Below, in pieces: positions 18,868-26,751 of a stretch of DNA of 34,361 bases. This DNA comes from Campylobacterales bacterium. Its GTDB lineage: Bacteria; Campylobacterota; Campylobacteria; Campylobacterales; QNZT01. The position numbers and the translations under genes are program-made. The first letter of the stretch is position 1. Each line of letters starts with the position of its first letter. Where the stretch lies: positions 1-34,361 of the forward strand of contig JALWPY010000199.1 in the NCBI GenBank assembly GCA_026994915.1. The letters are read 5' to 3'. The notes beneath the pieces are model-generated. The model had not been told where the DNA came from, searched no databases, and worked only from the letters and a program-made list of their open reading frames with translations.

Positions 18868-19932
18868 TTAACCCAGCTGTGCAGCTACTTCTGATGCGAA
18901 GTCATCGTCTTTCTTCTCGATACCTTCACCCAGTTCGTAACGGACGAATTTCGTGATTTCGATCTTGCCGCCGAGCTCTTTGGATTTCTCCTCTACAACC
19001 TGAGCAACGGTCTTTTTTTCGTCGAGTGCGTAGAACTGATCGAGCAGACAGAGTTGCTGATCGAGCAGGGTATTGTCGGAGATGAAACGCTCCATCTTAC
19101 CGGGAAGGATTCTGTCCCAGATCTTCTCGGGTTTGCCTTCTGCTTTGAGCTCCTCTTTGAGTTTCTCTTCGACCTCTTTGAGCACTTCGTCCGTCAGTTG
19201 CAGTTTGGAGATGAACTGTGGTACGTTTTTGAGTGGTTTGCCCAGACGTTTGAGCTCTTCGTTCTCTTTTTCAATCGATTTGGCGATACCTTCAGTCTCT
19301 TTTTCAACGAATGCTTTGTCGAACTCTTTGTAGCTGAGGATTTGAGGTTTGAGTGCTGCGATGTGCATCGCCAGCTGCTTCAGGAACTCCGCTACTTTCT
19401 CTTTTTGCTCGGGTTTTTCAAATTTTGCCTGAACGAGAACGCCGATTTTACCGCCCATATGGATGTAGCCGTTGACCACTTCGTTTTCACCCGCTACGAG
19501 TGTTTCGAAACGTCTGACGACGAGGTTTTCTCCGATCTTTGCAATGTTGGATTTGACATACTCTTCAAATGTCTCGTCACCGATTTTTGTGCTGTTAAGC
19601 GCTTCAATGTCTGCAGGTTGTACATTGTGAATATGTTCGACGACATTTTTCGCGAACTCCTGGAAAAGGTCGTTTTTGGCGACAAAGTCGGTCTCGGCGT
19701 TGATCTCTGCGATCGTCGCTTTACCGAGATCTTCGTCGAGTTTGATTGCAACAGTACCTTCTGCAGCGACACGGTCACTCTTTTTACCTGCGCTTGCCAG
19801 ACCTTTCTTTTTCAGCCAGTCGATGGCCCCTTCCATATCACCGTTCGCTTCGACGAGTGCCTTTTTGCAATCCATCATGCCCGCACCGGTTTTCTCTCTC
19901 AGCTCTTTTACCATTGCCGCAGTAACTGCCAT
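18868..19932 (-). CDS. tsf: Elongation factor Ts
   Basis: MAVTAAMVKELREKTGAGMMDCKKALVEANGDMEGAIDWLKKKGLA; AGGAGA RBS. Confidence 0.98.
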   Translation of the reverse strand: MAVTAAMVKELREKTGAGMMDCKKALVEANGDMEGAIDWLKKKGLASAGKKSDRVAAEGTVAIKLDEDLGKATIAEINAETDFVAKNDLFQEFAKNVVEHIHNVQPADIEALNSTKIGDETFEEYVKSNIAKIGENLVVRRFETLVAGENEVVNGYIHMGGKIGVLVQAKFEKPEQKEKVAEFLKQLAMHIAALKPQILSYKEFDKAFVEKETEGIAKSIEKENEELKRLGKPLKNVPQFISKLQLTDEVLKEVEEKLKEELKAEGKPEKIWDRILPGKMERFISDNTLLDQQLCLLDQFYALDEKKTVAQVVEEKSKELGGKIEITKFVRYELGEGIEKKDDDFASEVAAQLG

Positions 19933-19970
19933 ATTCGTTCTCCTGTAATTTATTATGCTATTTGATAGTT

Positions 19971-19995
19971 GCGAAAGAGAGCATGTCTCTTCCGC
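19971..19995 (-). promoter_or_regulatory. Hairpin in rpsB-tsf intergenic region
   Basis: GCGGAAGAGA-CATGC-TCTCTTTCGC on minus: 10 bp stem with one G-U pair, no following T-tract. Confidence 0.5.
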
Positions 19996-20023
19996 AGATT
20001 GTAGTGTAGTTAGTTTCTTTGTG

Positions 20024-20845
20024 TTATTCGGTTTTTTCGCTTGTTTTCTGTGCTTCTTCAGCTGCAGCTTCCGCTTTTGCCTCTTCGATCAGCGCCTCTT
20101 TTTCAGTGTCACTGATGTCACCTGTTGCTGCTTCTTCCGTTGCTGTCTCCTCTTCGGCATCCTGCTCTCTGAGTGCTTTACCTTCGTTGATCGCTTCGGC
20201 GATTTCACGACAGAAGAGTTGTACGGAACGAATCGCATCGTCGTTTCCGGGAATAGGGAAATCAACGAGATCAGGGTCACAGTTGGTATCGATCGGTGCG
20301 ATAACCGGAATATGCAGGTGGTTCGCCTCTTTGACAGCGATCTTCTCTTTGACGATGTCGATGATGAAGATCATGTCAGGTGCCTGCTTCATGTCTCTGA
20401 TACCGCCGAGATAGTTAAGCAGTTTCTCTTTTTTTCTCTGCAGCATGAGAGCCTCTTTTTTGGTCAGCAGATCCATCTGCCCCTCTTCTTCCATCTTCTC
20501 GATGATGTCAAGTTTTTTGATCGATTTTTTAATAGTCTGGAAGTTGGTCAGCATACCACCGAGCCATCTGTGGTTGACATAAGGCATACCGCAGTTTTTA
20601 GCATGCTCTTCGACAGCGTTCGCCGCCTGTTTTTTGGTACCTACGAAGAGGATCGTCTTGCCCTCAGCAGCCGCGTCTCTGACGACGTTGTAAGTGTATC
20701 TGAAATAACGCAGTGTTTTTTGCAGATCGATAATATGAATATTTTTTCTCTCACCAAAGATATAAGGTTTCATCTTTGGATTCCATCTTCTTGTCTGGTG
20801 TCCGAAGTGTACACCGCACTCTAGTAAATCTTTCATTGTAACCAT
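20024..20845 (-). CDS. rpsB: 30S ribosomal protein S2
   Basis: [44 protein letters not shown]...; start ATG 20845 rather than the ORF-track start 20911. Confidence 0.98.
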   Translation of the reverse strand: MVTMKDLLECGVHFGHQTRRWNPKMKPYIFGERKNIHIIDLQKTLRYFRYTYNVVRDAAAEGKTILFVGTKKQAANAVEEHAKNCGMPYVNHRWLGGMLTNFQTIKKSIKKLDIIEKMEEEGQMDLLTKKEALMLQRKKEKLLNYLGGIRDMKQAPDMIFIIDIVKEKIAVKEANHLHIPVIAPIDTNCDPDLVDFPIPGNDDAIRSVQLFCREIAEAINEGKALREQDAEEETATEEAATGDISDTEKEALIEEAKAEAAAEEAQKTSEKTE

Positions 20846-20890
20846 GACAATGCTCCTTGTGTTGAATGTAATTGGTTTTGCCTCCACACC

Positions 20891-20921
20891 CCTTGACAAC
20901 CGTAGTTGCAACCATGCAAGG
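20891..20921 (-). promoter_or_regulatory. Structured 5' leader candidate of rpsB
   Basis: Minus strand CCTTGCATGGTTGCAACTACGGTTGTCAAGG: CAAC-UACG-GUUG hairpin with a UNCG-type tetraloop, enclosed by a CCUUG/CAAGG outer stem. Confidence 0.4.
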
Positions 20922-21028
20922 ATTGATGTGTGTGAAATAAAAGCGACGGATCATACAAAAAAAATGTTTAAAATGTGATTAAAACGGGACCTTTGAGAGC
21001 TTTTATGATTCTAATGATAACATTAAGT

Positions 21029-22150
21029 ATGAAAATTAGATATTTTGTATTGCTTCTCTTTTTTGTTTTGCACCTGCATGGGGATGTGCTCAAAGAGAAC
21101 TATCTGACATTCGAACTCAACGGCACATCACCCCGTCTGCTGGTCGATTTCGAGTCGGATAATCTCGAAAAGTTCATCAGACTCGACGACAACGGCAACG
21201 GCATCGTCTCATGGAAAGAGCTCCGGGCCCATCGTGCCGCAATCGAGCACTTCGTACTCGAACATCTCTTGGTCACAGCTGACGGCAAAAAGTGTACCCC
21301 GAAAGTGGATAGTTACGATGTCTACCGTCGTATCCACCAGTCCTACATCCGGCTCTGGCTCAGACTCGTATGCGAAGTGCCCGAAGAGAAGATCGGATTG
21401 AAATATACGCTCTTCTTCGATGTAGACAAAGACCAGAAAGCGTTTGTGCGCATCGGCGATGCGAACGGCACCAATCCCGAAGTGCTCAGCAGCCGCAGGG
21501 AGGAGGTGACGCTGCAGTTGCAGAAACCCTCCGCGCTGCGTGCCTTCAGCGCGTTTTTGAAAGAGGGGATCTGGCATATCTGGATCGGGTATGACCATAT
21601 TCTCTTTTTGCTCATGCTACTGGTTCCTTCGGTCTACCGCTACCGGGGGAGGGAGCCGGTGCCCAGAGAGGGGTTTCGCGATGTTTTTGTCGAAATTCTG
21701 AAGATCGTGACGGCATTCAGTGTGGCGCACTCGCTGACGCTGGGGCTGAGTGTGACAGGGGTCGTGACGCTGAATCCGACACTCGTGGAGGTAGCCATCG
21801 CGATCTCGGTATTGCTGACCGCACTGAACAACCTGTGGCCGGTTGTACGGAGCCACGCATGGGTCGCGGCGTTCGGCTTCGGGCTGATTCACGGGTTCGG
21901 GTTCGCCAACGTACTGCATGAGATGGTGTTGCAGAAAAAAGATTTTCTCTCACTGCTTTTTGGATTCAATCTGGGGGTGGAGATCGGGCAGCTGGTAATC
22001 GTCACGGCACTCCTGCCGCTACTCTATGGATTGCGCAAAACGCGCCTTTACCGTTACGGTGTGCTTTACGGTTTTTCCGCAGTGACGGCGCTGATCGCAC
22101 TGCTCTGGGCGATCGAACGCTATTTCGGGATGTCGCTGCTTCTCTTCTGA
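21029..22150 (+). CDS. HupE/UreJ-family membrane protein with extracytoplasmic N-terminal domain containing an EF-hand-like loop
   Basis: C-terminal multi-TM region WHIWIGYDHILFLLMLL...FSVAHSLTLGLS...FGLIHGFGFANVL; N-terminal DDNGNGIVSWKE loop. Start likely ATG 21029 (MKIRYFVLLLFFVLHLHG). Confidence 0.85.
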   Translation: MKIRYFVLLLFFVLHLHGDVLKENYLTFELNGTSPRLLVDFESDNLEKFIRLDDNGNGIVSWKELRAHRAAIEHFVLEHLLVTADGKKCTPKVDSYDVYRRIHQSYIRLWLRLVCEVPEEKIGLKYTLFFDVDKDQKAFVRIGDANGTNPEVLSSRREEVTLQLQKPSALRAFSAFLKEGIWHIWIGYDHILFLLMLLVPSVYRYRGREPVPREGFRDVFVEILKIVTAFSVAHSLTLGLSVTGVVTLNPTLVEVAIAISVLLTALNNLWPVVRSHAWVAAFGFGLIHGFGFANVLHEMVLQKKDFLSLLFGFNLGVEIGQLVIVTALLPLLYGLRKTRLYRYGVLYGFSAVTALIALLWAIERYFGMSLLLF

Positions 22151-23379
22151 GCGGGGTCCCAGTAGTTGTTTGTGATCAGCAGCAGGCTTAGCAGCGTCAC
22201 GCTATCCTCATAGTAGTTTTCGTGCCGTTTTTTGATTGTTTCGTAGAGGGCGTCGAGATACTCCTGCATGTTAGGGTCCGTTTTGGCCGCTACACCAAAT
22301 GGCGCGGCGAAGACGATCGAAAAGTAATCCCCGATCACTTTGCCATCGAGGCGGTAGCCCGACTTGATGTTGGACGGATCTCTGCCGGAGAGATGCCAGA
22401 TGCGGTAGAGCATCTTCCGGACGATTCTGCGTGATCTGGGATCACTGTTCAACAGGGCATCTGCCCCGATACGCCAGGGATCACGGCATGCGTTGTAGTA
22501 GTAGCTGTCATCCTCTTTCTCCAGAAAATCGCGCGGGGCGGGGAGGTAGCTGCTTCTGTTCGCATCGTAGCGGATAAAGTCGGGGAGGAGGGCGGTGCGG
22601 TTTTCGGGGAGTTTCTGAATATCTTCTGCCGCATGCTGACATGCGTCGATTAGCTCCAGCCACCGTTTGTCTTCGGTGACACGGTAAAAGGTGCGGAAGT
22701 GGCTCAGCATGAAGTCGGAGGTGCGTGCTGTGTACTGGTTGTATCTGGTGCCGTTCTGATCGACCCAGTCTCCCAGCAGCGGCAGATGGCTCTCTTTTCC
22801 GATCGTGCAGCGCATAATCGCATCGATGATACGCAATGCTTCTTTTTTGTAGTCGATCGCGCCGTTGCTGCCCCACTGACTGTCCGCCACCAGGAGCGCA
22901 TAGGCGATGTCCGCATCTCCGTCGAAGGCGCTGTCTCCGTGACCGGGCCTCTTTTCGGGGATTTCCCAGCTCATCAGATCTTTACAGATGCTGCTGGGGT
23001 GGGCGCGTACGAAGCGGTAGAGGCCGTCGAAGATTTTTCGCGCCTCACTGTCGGCTCCGGCCATATAGGCGGTGATCAGCATGCCGTATCCCTGCGATTC
23101 GGAGGTGGTGCGGGTTTTGTCCTTTTTGTCCATAGCGATGCGAAAATAGTTCCCCGTATGCACAAGGTAGTTTTTTTTCCAGATCCGGTAGTACTCCAGC
23201 ACTCTATTGTCAAGCTGTCTGGGGCTGTATGCGGAAGGAGAGATCGATCCCGGGTAGAGCGTGTGGGTCGGAAAGGGGTGTGTCGGTGTCGACGCTTTCG
23301 TGCCGCCTGCCACACCCAGCGTCATCGTGGTCATGAGTATGAATGCGGTGATGAGTGCTTTGGCTTTTGAGGGGATCAT
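22120..23379 (-). CDS. Glycoside hydrolase family 8 (endoglucanase/BcsZ-like) secreted enzyme
   Basis: Signal peptide; TSESQGYGMLITA and DSAFDGDADIAYALL match GH8 catalytic regions. Confidence 0.88.
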   Translation of the reverse strand: MIPSKAKALITAFILMTTMTLGVAGGTKASTPTHPFPTHTLYPGSISPSAYSPRQLDNRVLEYYRIWKKNYLVHTGNYFRIAMDKKDKTRTTSESQGYGMLITAYMAGADSEARKIFDGLYRFVRAHPSSICKDLMSWEIPEKRPGHGDSAFDGDADIAYALLVADSQWGSNGAIDYKKEALRIIDAIMRCTIGKESHLPLLGDWVDQNGTRYNQYTARTSDFMLSHFRTFYRVTEDKRWLELIDACQHAAEDIQKLPENRTALLPDFIRYDANRSSYLPAPRDFLEKEDDSYYYNACRDPWRIGADALLNSDPRSRRIVRKMLYRIWHLSGRDPSNIKSGYRLDGKVIGDYFSIVFAAPFGVAAKTDPNMQEYLDALYETIKKRHENYYEDSVTLLSLLLITNNYWDPAQKRSSDIPK

Positions 23380-25244
23380 GCGGCGGGCTTGTCCAGTGTG
23401 AAGTAGATGTGGACCGTTTTTTGGGCCGGAATCTCGCTGAGGGTGACATTACCGCTCTTTTTGTCGTAGCGTACGACGACGCTGTGATCGTCCACACCCC
23501 CTTTGACGATCTGCAGTTGCGGTGACTTGTAGAGCTGAATATGCCAGTCACGCACCGGTGTGTCATTGTCGTTGGTGAGGGTGAGCACGAGACGGTTCCC
23601 CTGGACCTGTGTATTGACATGCAGTCTGTTTTTTTGCATGACGCGCTTGTAGAGCTGGGAGCCTGAGAGCGGTTTGAGCTCCGGATGGTTCTGCAGATAG
23701 TGGAAAAACTTTCTGAGTATATTGATATTGGTCTTGTAGGTGAAGAGGTGGGTATGGACACTGAGGGTGTAGATACCGTTGAGGGTGTTGACGAAGTTGG
23801 CCTCTTCGATGATCTGATCGACGATCTGCTGCTGGCTCCAGTCGAGATTGACCAGATAGCTGTAGTCATCGGTACCGTGTCTGGGGATGTAGAGCAGTTT
23901 GTCGTACTTTTTGTCGATTCTGGGGTAGAGATACTCTTCGGTTGCACCCAGGATATAGACGAACCCCCCCTCGTCGAGGTACTTCTTCATCAGATCGTTG
24001 AGCTCTTCACGTGGTGGGCGAAATCCCATGATCGGTCTGGAGGAGAATTTATCGATGATCTTCTTGGAGCCGATCGTCTCGTTTTTGACGTAGGTGGCAT
24101 CTTTGCCTACGATCTTCTGGTGGGAGGTGCTGTGCGACGCGAACTCGACCCAGGGATTTTTGGCGATACGCTCCATCATGGCACGGTGCTCCGGTTTGTC
24201 GGCGAGATTTGCCACGATGAAGGCGGTCACCGGTATCTGATACTCCTCTGCCAGATCGGCGAAACGCTGAAAATTGGTAAATTTGTACTCGGTATCTTCG
24301 GAGATGAAGACGCCCCCTTTGCGGTCGATGAAAGGATAGCTCTGCGCGACGACGGGTTGGTCGAGATATTCGACGATGCCGGCCATCAGCTTTTTGAATG
24401 CCTCCTTCTGCTCACTGTTGTCATAGAAGGAGTAGGAGGGGAAGGTGACGTAGGCCCATTTGCCTTTGCCGTAATAGCCGTGCCATCCCATGCCCGCCTC
24501 TTCGGTTCTGAGCCGCTCTTTCCAGTTGTTGGAGACGGGCGGTGTCGCCTGTGAGTAGGCGGTGGCGTAGAGATCGGGTGTCTGCGATTTGTCGTGCAGA
24601 TAGAAGGGGAGCTTGTCATAAAGTACGATTGTCAGCGCTTCGCCGTTGTCGAGATAGTGTGCGAAGGGTGAGAGCATACGCAGCGTACCGAAGATGGTGC
24701 CGTCTCCCTTGAAGGAGAGAAAGCCGCGATGGGGGTTAAGTGTGAGGCCGGTGATGCTTTTGGTGAAGCGGTCTCCCAGATAGTCGCCCTTTGCGTCGCT
24801 GTAGCCGGTTGTGAAGTTGAAGAAGAGGCTGCCGCCTTTTTTGACGAAGGTACGGATCTGCTCTTTCGTTTTCTGACTCAGGGCAGGGGCGTCCACGGCA
24901 AGCAGAATTGCATCTTCTGGCAGGGAGGCGATCTTGGATTCGGAGATGATTTTGGTCTTGAAACCGGTCTCTTCGAGGAAACTGGCAAACCGTTTGAGTT
25001 TATCGGCATAGGCTTCGGCGGAGATACCGTTTTTGGCATAGAGAAGCGCCGAGTGTTTTGAACTGAGAATGTAGAGCGGTTTGTGTGTCGGAGCTGTGAC
25101 GACAAAGCCGTTGTGGGCGGGAAGCGGATCATGTTTCTGGATCTTGTACATGATCGCAACCATCAGCGCAAAGAGGAGAAGGATGGAGAGAATCAGTCTC
25201 CCCGCGTAGGTATCGGATGTTTTGGTCAGTACTGCCTGGTTCAT
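23376..25244 (-). CDS. Polysaccharide deacetylase (CE4/NodB-like) fused to N-terminal amidotransferase-like domain and C-terminal beta-sandwich
   Basis: N-terminal TM; GGVFISEDTEYKF...IPVTAFIVANL, WVEFASHSTSHQKI, MGFRPPRE arranged as CE4 motifs; C-terminal Ig-like segment. Confidence 0.8.
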   Translation of the reverse strand: MNQAVLTKTSDTYAGRLILSILLLFALMVAIMYKIQKHDPLPAHNGFVVTAPTHKPLYILSSKHSALLYAKNGISAEAYADKLKRFASFLEETGFKTKIISESKIASLPEDAILLAVDAPALSQKTKEQIRTFVKKGGSLFFNFTTGYSDAKGDYLGDRFTKSITGLTLNPHRGFLSFKGDGTIFGTLRMLSPFAHYLDNGEALTIVLYDKLPFYLHDKSQTPDLYATAYSQATPPVSNNWKERLRTEEAGMGWHGYYGKGKWAYVTFPSYSFYDNSEQKEAFKKLMAGIVEYLDQPVVAQSYPFIDRKGGVFISEDTEYKFTNFQRFADLAEEYQIPVTAFIVANLADKPEHRAMMERIAKNPWVEFASHSTSHQKIVGKDATYVKNETIGSKKIIDKFSSRPIMGFRPPREELNDLMKKYLDEGGFVYILGATEEYLYPRIDKKYDKLLYIPRHGTDDYSYLVNLDWSQQQIVDQIIEEANFVNTLNGIYTLSVHTHLFTYKTNINILRKFFHYLQNHPELKPLSGSQLYKRVMQKNRLHVNTQVQGNRLVLTLTNDNDTPVRDWHIQLYKSPQLQIVKGGVDDHSVVVRYDKKSGNVTLSEIPAQKTVHIYFTLDKPAA

Positions 25245-25450
25245 AGTAGCATCTCCTTCTCTTCAAAAAAGAGGTATTTCTCTTTTTGCGCCTCTTCTTC
25301 CGCCTGCTGCTCTGACAGCTCGCTCTTCAGTTTCGCACGTTTGGCTTCACGCATCTTGTAGATAGTGTATGCGATGATGCCGAAGATCATGGTCATCAGT
25401 GTGATCGCCACGACCAGATAGGCCATGACCGATAAGAAGTTCAAATCCAT
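25241..25450 (-). CDS. Small single-TM protein of exopolysaccharide operon
   Basis: 69 aa, one TM helix then charged tail; overlaps both neighbours (1 bp and 4 bp). Confidence 0.7.
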   Translation of the reverse strand: MDLNFLSVMAYLVVAITLMTMIFGIIAYTIYKMREAKRAKLKSELSEQQAEEEAQKEKYLFFEEKEMLL

Positions 25451-26751
25451 CAGATCTTTCCTTTGCGTTCCAGTTTGCCCCAGTTCATCTCGATACCGAA
25501 GAACTCTTCCAGCGTCGCCAGGACTTTGGCGATGTTGATGATATTGATAAAAAAGATACGATAATAGATACTATATAGTACCAGTTGCATGCGCTCTTTG
25601 GTGACACTGACACAGTAGATACTGGCAGAGACATCCAGAATGGTGAAGATGATCCACCAGTAGAGCAGCATCTGCCCGAACCCCGATAACAGACTCACAT
25701 AGATGATAAAGAGGTTTGCGAGTATCGACGCTACGGGCCAGAAAATCGCCTCGAAGAGCATATACCACAATACCATACTGAGCGAAAAGTTGCTGTAAAA
25801 ACTGAAAAGCTTTCGCTTATGCTTGAGTATGGACTGCAAAATACCTCTGGTCCAGCGGTATCGCTGTTTCAGAAGATCGAGCAGACTCTCGGGCGCTTCG
25901 GTATAGGAGATCGCATCGATCTCGTAATCGATTTTGTATCCCGCTTCGATGAGCCGCAGCGTCAGATCGCAATCTTCCGCATAGGTATCATCGGTATATT
26001 TGCCGATCTCTTGAACCGTTTTTTTGCGGAACATGCCGATGGGTCCCGGGATGATGTTGACCAGTTTGAAATAGGCCTGTCCGTTGCGCACGAGGTTGAG
26101 TCCCTGGATATATTCGAGCGCCTGTAGTCTGGTCCAGAGATTGTCTGTGTTGGTGACGTAGACCGATCCCGCGACGGCGGCGATTTTGGGATCGTCGAAG
26201 TAGGGGACCATCAGCTCCAGCGCGTCGGTTGAGATCTTGGAGTCGGCATCGACGGCGAGAAAGAGTTCGCCCGAGGCCTTTTCGATACCGAAGTTGAGCG
26301 CCTCGGCTTTGCCGGAGTTGGGTTTTGTATAGGCTTTGAGCGATCTGTGCCCGTCACTGAACTCGAGATTTTTGGCGATGAGGTAGGTATCGTCGCTGCT
26401 GCCGTCGTCGATGACGATAATCTCATATTTTGGATAGGTGAGGTTACGCAGGCTCTCCAGAGAAGCTTTGATCACCTTCTCCTCGTTGTAGCATGGCACC
26501 AGTATGGAGACCAGCGGGAGTGTCTTGCGCGATTTGGGTCTCTCCTCCTTTTTGACGTTTTGGTAGAGGTTGAGCATGGAGAAGAGCAGCAGAATAAAGT
26601 AGCGCGCGATGACGATCAGAGAAAAGACCAGGATCAGCACGACCCCCAGCCGTATATAGATGTTTTGTTCGACCGGCAGGCGGTTGAGCTGGTAGACGCT
26701 GAAGATCGACAGCGTCAGTAACATGGCAAAAAGCAGAACGATTCGGATCAC
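25450..26751 (-). CDS. Processive glycosyltransferase family 2 (PgaC/BcsA-like polysaccharide synthase), no PilZ domain
   Basis: VSILVPCYNEEKVI, VIDDGSSDDT, AVDADS, AEDCDLTLRL, QRYRW (QxxRW) plus TM segments. Confidence 0.93.
   Translation of the reverse strand: MIRIVLLFAMLLTLSIFSVYQLNRLPVEQNIYIRLGVVLILVFSLIVIARYFILLLFSMLNLYQNVKKEERPKSRKTLPLVSILVPCYNEEKVIKASLESLRNLTYPKYEIIVIDDGSSDDTYLIAKNLEFSDGHRSLKAYTKPNSGKAEALNFGIEKASGELFLAVDADSKISTDALELMVPYFDDPKIAAVAGSVYVTNTDNLWTRLQALEYIQGLNLVRNGQAYFKLVNIIPGPIGMFRKKTVQEIGKYTDDTYAEDCDLTLRLIEAGYKIDYEIDAISYTEAPESLLDLLKQRYRWTRGILQSILKHKRKLFSFYSNFSLSMVLWYMLFEAIFWPVASILANLFIIYVSLLSGFGQMLLYWWIIFTILDVSASIYCVSVTKERMQLVLYSIYYRIFFINIINIAKVLATLEEFFGIEMNWGKLERKGKI

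Noticed and set aside
19054-19965. 303 aa plus-strand ORF opposite tsf
   Set aside because: tsf is unambiguous on the minus strand; the plus ORF is an F/C-rich reverse-frame artefact.
20751-20954. Possible leader peptide [25 protein letters not shown] upstream of rpsB
   Set aside because: No clear RBS and the frame simply runs into rpsB out of frame; the RNA structure is the more credible signal.
23964-23970. C7 (G7 on coding strand) homopolymer in the deacetylase gene as a phase-variation switch
   Set aside because: Short, encodes a normal Glu-Gly-Gly-Phe stretch and the frame is intact. Seven bases is at the low end for switching, so read-level length variation would be needed.
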